The notes under the pieces were generated by a model. The model had not been told where the DNA came from. It searched no databases and was given only the letters and a program-made list of their open reading frames with translations. From the NCBI GenBank assembly GCA_017893485.1, contig CM030366.1:181933981-181997980 (forward strand): DNA of 64,000 nucleotides, given 5' to 3'. This document shows positions 11,901 through 23,798 of this stretch, in pieces. This DNA is from Hemerocallis citrina. Its lineage: Eukaryota > Streptophyta > Magnoliopsida > Asparagales > Asphodelaceae. Numbering within the stretch: position 1 is the first letter of the stretch; each line of letters opens with the position of its first letter. Position numbers and translations under genes: made by a program.

Positions 11901-13262
11901 GACTCTCTCTGGTTGGTCAATTCCCCAATTCCTTAACCATTTCAAAGCAAGAAATTCCCAACTTACCCTCATAAACATGCTTCTTAACAAGCTCATATAA
12001 AAATGAGTTGTTCTTTGCCAGACAACTATCTTTCTTAGTATTCCACTTATCATACAACGATAATCAAAATTCTCCAAACTCTCCCACAAGCTAAGGATTC
12101 ACCATATACACACCAATTTACCGTATAACAACTTTTAACAATAAGAACTTTCCATATTTAAAATTAAAACTCCATTTGGCTGAATTAAACCAGGAATTTC
12201 TCCAAAACCGCCTAAGATTTTATCACAACAGTAAACATATATTTAGTATAATCATACTCACAAATTGTCCCGCGAAGACTCGAAGCGCCACCACGCCTCC
12301 AAAGCCGCTAGTATATCCTATCATTAGAATTCAAGGCAATCAAGGCTCAAGCATCCAAAACAGTTACAGAAAAATAATAATACTAACTCCATTATCACAC
12401 AGGCATTCTATTGAACGCATAGGATGCACACGTGCTTTGCACGTAATCACTCGAATTCCGACGAGATTCTTATTTTCACACAATTACTAAAGCACTCCAA
12501 AATTATTCTAATAGTCCTACTACAATTTCTACTACCATACGAGAATTAATTCATACACATGGTTCTCTTTTACAAATCCAAAACCCTAATTTATTAACAA
12601 CTTGCAAATCCTCTATCAATTTGCTAATTTCTCGTATCTATAACACCCAACCCCTCATAATCTCCCTACTACCATATTTCTACTCAATAGAAATTGAAAA
12701 CACTTAATTTTATACAATAAAATAAAATAGGGTTTACCTTCCCAAAATCCTTTCGAAAAATGGACACCGCCACGATGTAGAGAACCCTTCTATTAGTCTA
12801 TCCCCCAATTTAATTTGAAAACGGTGGAGAAATGGAGTGGATTTGGGTGGAGAGAGGGAGAGCCGAATGGGTGGTGGGTTCTTTTCGGCTGGGAAGGAAA
12901 CGGGAAGGAGAAGGAAAGAAATGAGAAGGAAGGAGAAGGGTGGGGTGGGGTTTTATAAAAAAGAAAATAAATAAATAAATAGATAAATAAATAATGTAAA
13001 GGAAAATTACATATAAACCCCCAAGTCCTAATATATTTCAAATAAACCCAAAAATCTCTATTTTAATAATACCAACAATACAAAAATACATTAAAACTAC
13101 CTCGTAATAGTCCTTCAAAATTATAAAATAAAGTAGACAATATATCTGATATTTCTCAATAACAATCAATTGTTATTAGAAAATACATAATCGTGTGCAA
13201 TTCTCAATTGCGCACAGGTTACGATGCAAAATAGCCGTATGCTATTTTTGCGGGGTATTACA
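8910..13262 (-). mobile_element. Solo long LTR (4.35 kb) of a gypsy element inside MURA
   Basis: Begins tgtaacaccccg and ends cggggtattaca, so the two ends are near inverted copies. It is flanked by a perfect 5-bp duplication gttgt (8905-8909, 13263-13267). Removing it joins GTV to VHWDKYESS in the transposase frame. No gag, pol, primer site or second LTR is visible, so a solo LTR left by LTR-LTR recombination fits best; a non-coding derivative is the alternative. CT-rich leader-like sequence on the minus strand at 12960-12830 suggests minus orientation. Long chromovirus (Tekay/Del) LTRs often have such ends. Confidence 0.72.
10240..10610. repeat. Short diverged repeats inside the solo LTR
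   Basis: Two copies of an approximately 75-bp unit (tcccatactacatgt and tcccatactacatac, 10250-10390), then copies of ggtcccaccgttctgcagtc (10496-10600) each followed by cgtgacgaacttaa-like sequence. They look like local tandem duplications within the LTR. Confidence 0.55.
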
Positions 13263-14561
13263 GTTGTCCACTGGGATAAATATGAGTCTAGTCCTAGCGA
13301 AGAAACATTGAAGGGAGTATTTTGGGCATTTGGTCCTTCGATTGAAGGTTTCAAGTCTTGCAGACCTGTTATTAGTGTCGACGGAACTCACTTGTACGGT
13401 GAGTACAAGGGTTGTTTGCTAATTGCTGTTTCCCCAGATGCGAATGATTGCTTATTTCCATTTGCATTTGCATTGGTTGATGGAGAGAGTATAAATACGT
13501 GGACATGGTTCATGAGTTGCATTCGGTATTATGTCACCGATCGCACTGAGTTGTGTGTTATCTCGGATCGTCATGCTGGTATATTGTCTGCTATGGATTT
13601 GTAAAATGGAGCTTTGAACGAACCAAATGCATATCATCGTTATTGTATGCATCATTTTGCTACAAATTTCTTTAGTAAATTTGGTAGTAAGGCATTGCAG
13701 AAAAAGACCAAAATTATAGCGTGTCAAAACCAACCCAAAAAGTTCATGGCCAAACACGCTGAACATGAAACCGTCAATGTCGAGGCGGCTAATTGGTTGA
13801 AAGAGAAGCCGATTGAGAAATGGGCACTTTATGCAGATGAAGGTCGAAGATACGGCATAATGACTATGAACCTGTCAGAAGTGTTTAATTCAGTCTTGAA
13901 AGGAGTGTGTAGTTTACTAGTAACTGCGATTGTGGAGACGATCTTCTCACGCCTCAACTCTTACTTTACTACTCGTTGACAGGAAGCTAGTAAGCTTTTA
14001 TCTGAAGGGATGATTTTTACTAGAAGTGTACATGAATTGATCGATAGTCACCGTGAGAGAGCAAACCGACATAAGGTTACAATGTTTCATCATCAACCTG
14101 GAGTTTTTTCCGTGAGAACGGGTATACGCATGGTAAATGGAGAAAGGAAGGGCGGGAACTTGCACACTGTGAACTTGGGTACGAAAACATGCACATGTAT
14201 GAAATTTTATCTATATCATATTCCATGTTCTCATGTATTGGCAGCTTGTGCATATCGTGCAATCGATCACAAGCCTTTTGTTGATAAATTTTACCTTGTC
14301 ACATCATTAGCACAAACTTGGGCTCCCGTGTTTAATCCTATTCTAGATCAAGCGTATTGGTCTACTATTGACAGTTCATGACTCGTACCCGATGCTAGTT
14401 TGTGACGTTCACGAAAAGGCCGGCCTAAATCCACGAGAATACGCAACGACATGGATGTGAGAGATAGTTCTAGCAGGGGTTCGGAAATGAAATGTTCAAG
14501 TTGTGGTTTGGAAGGACACAACAAGCGTCGATGTACTAATAGAGGATCTCAAAATATTTAA

Positions 14562-15411
14562 TTTGATTATGTGCTTTCTAATGTGTTTGTAATATTTAAT
14601 TTGAACTAAGTACTCAGTTTGGATGTGTTTAATTGTGGAAAATGAATGATTGAATGAGGTTTAAAATTTTTTTATTCAAATATCAGCCTTTAAGTATTTT
14701 GGAATCAATACGTTTCAAATGTAGAGCAATTGGAATCAATCAGTCTTGAAGCTGATTGGGAAAAAAATATACAGGCATAAGATTCGGTATTTCAAAGACC
14801 GTTCTCATTATAACTAGACTCGGTCTTCTTGAAGCTGATTGAAAAATAGAGCTTACAAAGACCGAGACTAGTTATAATGCAAACGGTCTTTCGAAAACCG
14901 ACTGTGGAGTTCACTCTTTTCCAGAGAACATCTTGGTTTCTGGAAAAGAGTGAACTCCATAGTCGATTTTCGAAAGACCGTTCGCATTATAATTAGACTC
15001 GGTATTTGAAAGACCGAGTCTTGAGTTTAATTGAAAAAATAATTTATAGGCACAAGACTCAGTCTTTGAAAGACCATGTATGTAAATACTAAACTCGATC
15101 TTTCAAAGACCGAGTCTAGGCTTAAATTTCACCATTTCAGTTTAGAACTTGCATTTCCCCTTTACACACTGAGATCAAGCTCACATACAGTTTCAACAAA
15201 ATTTCAAACACTTCCACATTCATTTCCACATTTAAGTTCAATGCACTCCACATTCGGTTCAAACAACTTCTCCACAAGCTCAAACATCTCATAAATATCT
15301 CGAGAAACATCTCCAGCATCTCATAAACATCTCATAAACATCTCAAACATTTCTTATTTTACAACAACAATCTGAAACTAACAATCTCAAGCTAACTCAA
15401 AATATTACAAC
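14562..15411. repeat. MULE spacer between convergent genes with hairpin cluster
   Basis: Non-coding MULE DNA downstream of MURA. From 14775 to 15120 it has at least eight variants of the terminal hairpin motif (cggtctttcaaagaccg and near forms). At 14866-14925 and 14939-14999 two 60-base arms are near-perfect complements around a 13-base loop. 15121-15411 is AT-rich with short repeats of catctcataaacatctc and aactaacatca-like units. Confidence 0.75.
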
Positions 15412-16876
15412 TGTTGGATCCTGTAGGCAAGGCAAGAAACACTAGAGGGGGGGGTGAATAGTATTTTTTTTATATAAAATATAAAATGCGGAATTAAATT
15501 TTTCTTCTGATCAGTCGACTTGAATAGATAAACCAGTCGACTGAAGTGACAGTTAAGAAGAATATTTTTAAAGCGAGTCTGAGGGGTCGACTTATAGATG
15601 AGCCAGTCAACTTATCACACAAGTTTTCAGAGATAGTAGTACGAGTCTGACCAGTCGACTTACAAGAGTACACGGTCGACTGTCCAGACAAGTTTCACAG
15701 AAAAACTATAAAGTAAGAAAATGAAATGCAAGTTCAAAGAGATACAACCACAGAGTACACACGATGTATCCTGGTTCGGTCCTCCCGACCTACATCCAGT
15801 CCCCAAGCAACCCACTTGAGATTTTTCACTATTCTTGAAATAATTACAATAACACCCTACGGCGTTAGACAACAACCTTGTCCAACCCGTAGTCCTTTCT
15901 CACAACTAAAGAAAGCAACCCACTCTTCCACCAAGAGTGACTAACCTGACTCTACAACCTAGAGTCCTACTCTCCAACCGAGAGGAAACCACTCTCACAA
16001 CCCGAGAGTGAAGAACAAAAACAAAAGAGTTACAATCAACCTATAGCCTTGTTTTGTGATTATGATTTTTGTATAGTGGCTAATAGGTCACTTCTGAGAT
16101 CAGTCCAAAACGAAATCAATGTTATATTGGACTGAAATTCAGAGAACCAAAGACTTAGAGAATTTGAAAGCTTTTGAAACTCTTATATCTCTTTTTGAAA
16201 AACTAAAGACTTGAAAGCTTATAAAGTTGTTAACCTTTTCACAGTGAATTCTATTCTCTATTTATAGAGTTAGAAACACTGGACGTTGGGAAACAGTTGT
16301 TCCAATCGTCAACCAACGGAATTAAAGATTTGATTTTGAAAAACGATTTTTAAAAATAGAAAACTGCCAAAACGACTTGAACAGTCGACTAGGTTGCCAT
16401 AATGAGTCGACTGGTCAGAGTTTGTAAAAGTTTAGATAGTTTCGTACTGGTACAGTCGACTGGTTCTATAGGAGAGTCGATTGGTACTTAACAGCTGATC
16501 TAATTCAAACTATTTTGATCTTTAATCTTTTGAAAAACACTCATTTACAAAAAATGTATGAGTGTGTGTGTGTGTGACAAGGCTGTTACATCAATCTAAG
16601 ACTCAAAAAAGGAAAATTACAATTGTTTTACAAGACATATAATATAATACATTGGAGCATAGGTCTTGTCTTGAGTCTTGAGTTGAGTCTTGAGTTGAGT
16701 CTTGAGTTGGAGATTTAGCCTTTGTCTTTGACAATGAAGCTTGCTGAATCAATCTTAAGAGCTTTTGATCAATTTGCTGTGAGAGCTTTGATTGAACATT
16801 TTGTCAACCTGCAATGTATAAGATGCAGCATAAAAAACTTGCATGGTGTTGTAATCATCAAAATCAAGTATCAACA
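15412..16876 (-). repeat. 3' LTR (left, complete) of the rearranged Sirevirus
   Basis: 1465 bp, from tgttggatcctg to caagtatcaaca. It contains several GTCGAC palindromes. It is related to the 1.4-kb LTRs of the younger element at 34270 and 42747. Confidence 0.85.
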
Positions 16877-16900
16877 TTCTCTCCCATTTTGATGATGACA
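16877..16900 (-). other. Polypurine tract of the rearranged Sirevirus
   Basis: On the minus strand gatgatgacaa-like sequence leads to aaaatgggagaa directly before the LTR. It primes plus-strand synthesis. A second purine run, tagggggagc, lies at about 16950-16960, in keeping with the multiple tracts of Sireviruses. Confidence 0.65.
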
Positions 16901-17109
16901 ACACAATAACTTATAATAAAAGGAATAGAAAATACAAGTGTTCACATGCTCCCCCTATCAGATGTAGATCACGCATATATTCTTACAACAGCAATATAAA
17001 AGGCACATCAATGTGTGTTAGTCCAGAGCATAAAAACTGCAGATAAAATTTAAAACAATACTTGGCAGTCGACTGAACAATGTGTGTAAGTCGACTTACC
17101 AAAAAAAAT

Positions 17110-20100
17110 TCAAGAAATATCATGAAAATTACAAATACCTAGTTCTCTTCTTAAGGAAATAAAAGTGTCTTCTTTAAGGGGTTTGGTAAAAATGTCAGCC
17201 ACTTATTTATTAGTAGAAATAAAGTCTAAAGAAATGTCTCCCTTTAAAACATTATCACGTAGAAAATGATGTCGAATATCAATATGTTTTGTACGTGAGT
17301 GTTGAACCGGATTCTTAGATAAGTTAATGGTACTAGTATTATCGCACATTATTGAAGGTTTTTCAAAAGAAATACCATAGTCTAATAAAGTTTGTTTCAT
17401 CCACAAAATTTGGGCACAAGCCAAACTTGCTGCGATATATTCAGCTTCTGTAGTAGATAGAGATACCAAATTTTGCTCATTACTGCACTAAGAAACTAGT
17501 GAATGTCCCAAAAAGTGATATGTCCCACTAGTGCTCATGCGATCAGTTTTACTGCCAGCAAAATCCGCATCACTATACGACAATAGTTGAAAATTGTCGC
17601 TGCGTGGATAAAATAGACCATAATCAGATGTGCCTTTAATATATCTTAAAATGCATTTCACAGCTTTCAAGTGAGATTCTTTAGAACTTGACTGATATCT
17701 AGCACACAAACATACACTAAACATAATTTCTAGTCTACTAGCAGTTATATATAAGAGTGAGCCAATCATACCTCGATAGATTTTCTGATCGGCACTCTTA
17801 CCTAATACATCTTTGTCAAGGGTAGTGGTAGTAGCCATAGGTGTAGCCTTACTACTTGTGCTATCCATGTTAAACCGTTTGAGTAATTCCTTAGCATATT
17901 TTCCTTGATTAATGAATATACCATTTTGTGACTGCTTAATTTGTAGTCCAAGGAAATAATTGAGTTCACCCATGTGACTCATCTCAAACTCGTTTTTCAT
18001 GGTGTTAGCAAACTCTTGATATAGATTGCTATTAGTAGAACCAAAAATTATATCGTCAACATATATTTGTATGATTAAAATATCATTCTCAATTCTTCTA
18101 ATAAACAAAGTAGTATCTACTTTACCTATTTCAAAACTTGTTTCTAAAAGAAAAGTCTTCAGTCGATCATACCAAGCACGAGGTGCCTGTTTAAGACCGT
18201 ATAAAGCCTTTTTCAATTTAAAAACGTGGTTTGGGAATTATTCATGTTCAAAACCAGGTGGTTGTTTAACATAAACATCTTCCTTTATAAACCCATTAAG
18301 GAATGCACTTTTAACATCTATTTGAAAATGTGTAAAATTCATAAAACAAGCAAAAGATAATAAGATACGAATTGATTCTAATCTAGCAACAGAAGCATAT
18401 GTTTCATCAAAATCTATGCCTTCTTCTTGATTATATCCTTGAGCAACTAGTCTAGCTTTGTTCCTAACAACTTGTCCTGATTCATCTAATTTATTCTTGA
18501 ATATCCATTTAGTACCAATTATAGTATGATCAGGAGGTCGTGGAACTAAATCCCATACATCATTCCTTATGAATTGGTTTAACTCATTTTGCATGGTATT
18601 CATCCAAAATTCATTCTCACATGCTTCTTGTATATTCTTCGGTTCAAAATCCGACAAGAAGGCTGTGTGAGATATCATATTAACATGTGATCTCGTCTGA
18701 ATACCATGTGAAATGTCACCAATTATTAAATCATGAGGATGATCTCTAACTTCAACAAAAGGTTTTGGTAAAGTTGGAGACATCACAACAGGATCAGTCG
18801 ACTTGACAAGTTCCTCAGTCGACTGTTTCACATCAGTCAACTTGACTTCCTTATCGGTCGACTTATCTGCAAGACTAGTTTGTTCTAAAGATGTAATTAC
18901 TTTAATTAAAGGTGATGAATTAGTTTCATCATCTTCAATTAAATTCGATGAAGGCAGAGATTCATCAAATGTAACATGCATGGATTCTTCAATAGTCATT
19001 GTTGACTTGTTGAAGATTCTATATGCTTTACTTCTATTTGAGTATCCTACAAAGATACCCTCATTAGATCTAGGATCAAATTTATCTAAATTATCCTTAG
19101 TGTTCATAATAAAATACTTACATCCAAATATTTTAAAGTAAGAGACCTTAGGAATTCTATTAAAAAATAACTCATAACAAGTTTTCTTTAGGTTAGGCCT
19201 AATCAAAATTCTATTTAAAACATAACAGGCTGTAGCAACAGCTTCAGCCCAAAAATACTTAGATAAATTGCTTTCAACAAGCATGGTACATGCACATTCT
19301 TGCAAAGTCCTATTCTTCCTTTCAACCACTCTATTTTGTGGTGAAGCTCTAGGGAATGCAAATGAATGAGTTATACCATTCTTGTTGCAGTATTCTGCAA
19401 ACGTTTCATTTTCAAATTCTCCACCATGATCACTTCTAATAGTGACTATGGTTATAGATTTTTGATTTTGAATTCGTTTACAAAAATTTACAAATTCTTC
19501 AAAAGCATTATTTTTATGTTTTAAAAAGAAAGTTCAAGTGAATCGTGAAAAATCATTTACTAAAACAAATACATACATACTTTTATTTAAAGAAGCAACC
19601 CTAGTAGGGCCAAATAAATCCATATGAATTAATTAGAGCGGCCTACTAGTAGAAATTACTTCTTTTGTTTTAAAAGTAGATTTAATTTGTTTACCTAGTT
19701 GACATGCATCACATAACTTATCCTTTTTAAAGAATAGTCTTGGCAGCCCTTTAACTAGGTTGTATTTAGACAATTTAGAGAGATTTTTCATATTCACATG
19801 ACCAAAACGTCTATGCCAAAGCCAAGAATCATTATTAGAAACTACTAAGTAAAAATCATTTGAAAACTCATATGCTTTCAAACACAATTCATAAATGTTA
19901 TTTTTCCTAAACCTTGAAAAATTATATTTTGTATGATCATAAATTAAACAAACATCTTTTTCAAACATGATTTTATAACCTTTATCACAAAGTTGACTAA
20001 TACTTAACAGGTTATGCTTAAGTCCACTAACTAATAAAACATCTTCTATAGAGGGGTTAGTGTCCTTACCGACCATACCAATTCCTATGACTTTTTCTTT

Positions 20101-21726
20101 ATTGTTGTCGCCAAACGTAACTATTCCTCCATCAATGTTTTGTATGGAAGATAGGAGGTGGACATGACCAGTCATATGCTTCGAACATCCTCTGTCAAGT
20201 ATCCAACGATCTTTCTTAGGTACCTATAAAATATTCAATGTGAATATGGTACCCTTTTCATTGGGTCAAAAAAATATTAGTTTGTGGGATCCAACACTAG
20301 AAACAGATATAGGTTTATTTATACTAGTGTTCTTAGAACAATGAGGTTTTTTAAGAGATTTTTTAAAACCAAGTCCAAACTTTTGACTAGATTTTACATG
20401 ATTTTGAAGAACATCATTTAAATTCTCTTTTCCTTTATTAAACTTAGATACGTTTTTGGATATCTCTTCATAATTCTTCTTTAGAGATTCAAGATCCATA
20501 TCTAAACTAGAAATATGTGAATTTAAAGATTTTACTTCTTTATCAAGGTTAAGATTCTCTCGAGAAGGTGTTTGATTAACTTTCTCTAAGTTCTTAACTC
20601 TAATCTTTTCCTTTTTAAGTTCTTGAAAAATTTCATTGAAGGCATTAAGTAAATCATTAGAATCATACTCATTACTTACTTGATTTTGAGACGCCATAAC
20701 GCACACGTTTGCAACCTCGTTGGTCTCATCAATTTCTTCTTCCGAAGAAGAATCGCTGTTATCCCAAGTTGCTTGGTATGCCTTTTGGTTTTTCACGAAC
20801 TTGTTCTTTGTGTACTTATCCTTCCTGAAGTTGGATGTCTTTTCCTTAGATTTTGTGTTCTCTAGTGGACAATCCTTCTTCATATGGCCTGCCTTGTTAC
20901 ACCTGAAACAAGTTGGAGGTTCATTAGAACCCTTAATTTTTGAATTAAACTTACCTTTTCTTAGGAACTTTTTGAATCACCTCATGAACATGGCAATCTC
21001 TTTCTCATCTTCTTCTTCATCCACGGAGTCTGACATGGCTTTGAATGCTAATGTCTTCTTCTTTGATTGTTGTGGTTCGGTATCCTTCTTTCGCTCTTCA
21101 AGTTGTACCTCATAAGCCATAAGATTTCCTACAAAATTCTCAAGAGAAAGTTGTGATCAATCATTGGCCTCTTCTATGGCGGTGGTCTTCTTCTCCCATT
21201 CGGGGGTTAGTGCACGGAGTACTTTTCTCACCATCTCGGCTTGAGTGTATGTCTTTCCAAGTGCCACAAGTGAGTTTGTAATGTCTATGAACCTAGTAAT
21301 CATCTCGGACACATTCTCATTCTCCTTCATGCGGAACATTTCAAACCTGTGAACAAGAACAGATATTTTAGATTCTTTTACTTTGTTTGTTCCTTCATGA
21401 GTTACCTCGAGTGTGTGCCAAATTTGATGTGCGGTTGTTGCATTGGACACACGGTTGAACTCCTCCTTTGTAAGGGCACAAAATAGCGCATTCATTGCTT
21501 TTGCATTGTTCATTGTTTGGTTCTTCATGTCGTTGTTCCATTGTGCATATGGAATAGTAGGAGCGGTGTACTATGTTTCCGTCATGTTCCATATTTCATA
21601 GTTAATGGATTGTAGGTAGATCTTCATTCTACACTTCCAATAGTTATAATTTGTTCCATCGAAGAGGGGTGGCCTTTGTGTAGATTGGCCTTCATGGTAC
21701 TGATTTGCATTCGAAATAGTTGCCAT
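17110..21726 (-). pseudogene. Sirevirus gag-pol pseudogene
   Basis: The polyprotein starts at the ATG at 21724-21726 (MATISNANQY). Visible in order: the UBN2-type gag core (FDGTNYNYWKCRMKIYLQ; about 21700-21160), an intact CCHC knuckle CFRCNKAGHMKKDC (about 20900), a coiled linker rich in Lys/Glu/Asn (20650-20400), a protease remnant before KHMTGH (about 20180), the pre-integrase HRRFGHVNM (19820), integrase with D, D (IRSDHGGE) and E present, reverse transcriptase with YVDDIIFGS (18060), and copia RNase H ([20 protein letters not shown]). At least nine in-frame stops, mostly CAA/CGA/TGG changes (for example near 17193, 17476, 18238, 19541, 20223, 21161, 21570). The gag-protease junction is shortened relative to the younger copy. 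Confidence 0.85.
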
Positions 21727-21739
21727 TGCACTCAACCAG

Positions 21740-21751
21740 GCTCTGATACCA
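21740..21751 (-). other. Primer-binding site, initiator tRNA-Met type
   Basis: On the minus strand tggtatcagagc, complementary to the 3' end of initiator tRNA-Met, two bases inside the LTR edge. It marks the 5' end of the minus-strand element. Confidence 0.88.
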
Positions 21752-21753
21752 AG

Positions 21754-21961
21754 TATTGGATCCTGTAGGCAAGGCAAGAAACACTAGAGGGGGGGTGAAT
21801 AGTGTTTTTTTTATTATAAAATATAAAATGTGGAATTAAAATTTTCTTCTGATCTGTTGACTTGAATAGATAAACCAGTCGACTGAGGCGACAGTTAAGA
21901 AAAGTATTTTTAAAGTGAGTCTGAGGGGTCGACTTATAGATGAGCCAATCGACTTATCACA
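21754..21961 (-). repeat. 5' LTR fragment (first 208 bp) of the rearranged Sirevirus
   Basis: Matches 15412-15620 of the complete LTR, starting tattggatcc (TG changed to TA). The match stops in cgacttatcaca, where the sequence switches to the region normally following pol, in inverted orientation. The shared gtcgactta...caca at the junction is a microhomology. Confidence 0.8.
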
Positions 21962-22482
21962 TATTGTTCAGTCGAATGCCAAGTATTGTTTTAAATTTTG
22001 TCTGCAGTTTGTATGCTCTGGACTGTCGACTGAGATTCGCACCCAGTCGACTGACCAGTTGTATTAATAGTATGTTCATTTTTTTAAAAACTCTCGACTA
22101 AGTCGACTGCCTACTAATACAAGTCGACTGTCGCGAATCATTTTTCTTCAGATTCAAAACTTGGAACATTTTTCGAGGCGACTGTTCATCTTTTTACTCT
22201 TCTTTGACCATTCTAAGCCGTTGATATCCTTAACCTTTGATCTCAACCGTTGATATCCTTGTAAAAACCCTAAAACCTACCCCATTCCTTTCACTTTTAC
22301 CCAACCTTTCTTTTCCCAGTTCTGAAGAAGAGAAGAGAAGTCGACTGCACAGTGTTGCTGTTGTCAATTTCCAGCATTGAGAGGATCCAATCCAGTTGAT
22401 TTCTTGTAGATTTCAAGTTCGTTTACAGTTTTTTAGAATCTCCTTGTTGGTATACTTCCTTTCCTCTCTTTTCTTTCCTATT

Positions 22483-23592
22483 ATGGCTCCTAAGAGATCT
22501 AAAATATCTCATGTAGAGGAGAGTTCTTCTTCTAGAGATTACATTCAATATCTTAGAAGTCCAGATCTTGTAGAGAAATGGTTCATCATTTGTTCTATGA
22601 TAATCTTTCCGGGTCGATTTTTCAAATTTTCGGATCTTGATAGGTTTAATCTTGTATTTTTGTTTCAACATTGTAGTCTTTTTGAATTCTTGTCTTTAGA
22701 AAATCAACCCTACTACTACCCTCAACTCATCAACTTGTTTTATACAAATATGAGGATTGTTCAATCGGATGATGGTGAGGTACTCATTTATTCTTCTGTC
22801 AAAAATAAGAAGATGAAACTTACCTCCGAAAGAATCAACCTTATTTTGGGTATAGACGATGAGGGACTTGACTTAGGAGAAATCTTGATGGATGATGCCA
22901 CCATTTTATCTAGAATTTATTTGCCGAATCATGGACCTCCTATGACAAATAAGTCCATTACCCCTGTTGCAAAACTTGTTGCACGGATACTATCATACAA
23001 TATCATCCCTAAAACAGGGAGTTATGATCAGTATTCCATGGAATTACAACAAGCCGTGTATGCAATATTCGGCAAAATCAATCTAAATTGGGGTCGTATC
23101 ATTTTTTCTAGACTTCATAAGTCTCATTCTTCTTTTCTTCCTTTTGGTGCCCTACTTACTCGTGTCTTTTGTGCTTATGATGTCGATCTCAATTCCAAGA
23201 CCAATGTAGTCAAGCACTATGAATGCTTTGATCGTGTAAGTTTAGCACGCATGAAGCTTCTTACTTCTCCACCTAGGTCTACCTCTAGGACTTCCCCTCA
23301 AGTTCCTTTAGCCACTTCAGCTCGTCCGTCTTCTGCTTCTAGTTCCTCTCGCCCTCGAGCAGATTTTGATGATCCGCGCAGTATTTATAATGCCGTCAAT
23401 TATATCATGGATCATCAAGATGTTCTTGAATCACAAATTTTCCATCTTACTCACCTGTTCACTGCTCAATTTCCTCCTCCTTCTCATATGACCAGGATGA
23501 CGAAGACGGAGACTAATGAGTTCCTATTTTTCTTATTTTCTATGTATTTTTTTTACTCATTGTTGCATTTTTTTTATTATGTACTAGTTTGA
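22483..23592 (+). pseudogene. Env-like ORF of the Sirevirus, inverted
   Basis: Starts MAPKRSK at 22483. It is closely similar over its length to the minus-strand env-like ORF at 36149-37240: shared blocks SPDLVEKW, LDRFNLVFLFQ, LPNHGPPMTNKSI, QAVYAIFGK, CFDRVSLARMKLL. This is the putative plant transposon protein type found after pol in Sireviruses; its role is unknown. No signal peptide or convincing membrane segment is present in the shared part. A Ser/Pro-rich stretch lies at about 23270-23350. One base lost near 23487 shifts the acidic tail out of frame, and the ORF runs on into unrelated codons (FLFFLFSMYFFYS). Its orientation, opposite to its own gag-pol, is abnormal. Confidence 0.78.
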
Positions 23593-23659
23593 ACTCAGAC
23601 TAAGTTTCTATGAATGCATTTTGTGTTATTTGTTTGTAAGAAGTATTCCTTCTTCCCAT

Positions 23660-23763
23660 TTTTTGTTGATGACAAAGGGGGAGAGGACATCCAATATCAA
23701 TTTTTTATATATCCGTTTTTTATGTTAATGTGTATTTTTATGCATGCTTTGTATATGTATTGC
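23660..23763 (+). other. Purine tract and truncated post-env region, inverted
   Basis: gatgacaaagggggagag at about 23667-23686 matches the first of the purine tracts after env in the younger copy (minus strand, about 36005-36030). About 75 AT-rich bases follow, then an abrupt join to the LTR end. Confidence 0.6.
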
Positions 23764-23793
23764 TGTTGTAATCATCAAAATCAAGAATCAACA
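23764..23793 (-). repeat. Terminal 30 bp of the right-hand LTR
   Basis: tgttgtaatcatcaaaatca continuing to gaatcaaca equals the end of the complete LTR at 16847-16876 with one difference. It is followed directly by the duplicated target acaac. Confidence 0.75.
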
Positions 23794-23798
23794 ACAAC

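Larger units (their letters stand above)
7528..14561 (+). pseudogene. MURA-type MULE transposase, split by a solo LTR
   Basis: The enzyme that would cut and paste the MULE. One reading frame covers 7528-8909 and, after removal of the 8910-13262 insertion, 13268-14561. In order: an N-terminal PB1-like region (WLYFGGEIIRDPKIG; VEKIYEVTNW), an acidic linker (DDDEEE; DDGDEDDD), the MuDR/FAR1-like zinc region (SIKKYREFVTLKSS to VRPHTCMNP, 8420-8640), the MULE catalytic core with PVISVDGTHLYGEYKG and VISDRH supplying two aspartates and LSEVFNS the likely glutamate, a SWIM finger (TCTCMKF to IPCSHVLAAC, about 14185-14250), and a C-terminal knuckle CSSCGLEGHNKRRC (about 14500-14540). In-frame stops at 7741, 8095, 8404, 13602, 13977, 14379 and others make it inactive. 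Confidence 0.87.
15412..23793 (-). mobile_element. Sirevirus-type copia element, internally rearranged
   Basis: Bounded by a 5-bp duplication acaac (15407-15411 and 23794-23798). Gag-pol reads on the minus strand and lacks an env-like gene in its normal place after pol. Instead the env-like region lies on the plus strand (about 21962-23760), inserted between the first 208 bases and the last 30 bases of the right-hand LTR. Multiple purine tracts, an initiator-Met primer site and an env-like ORF are Sirevirus traits. Many stops make it dead. Confidence 0.78.

Noticed and set aside
22423..22671. Minus-strand ORF opposite the inverted env-like gene
   Set aside because: Antisense shadow; no motif, no similarity to the other copy's antisense frame.
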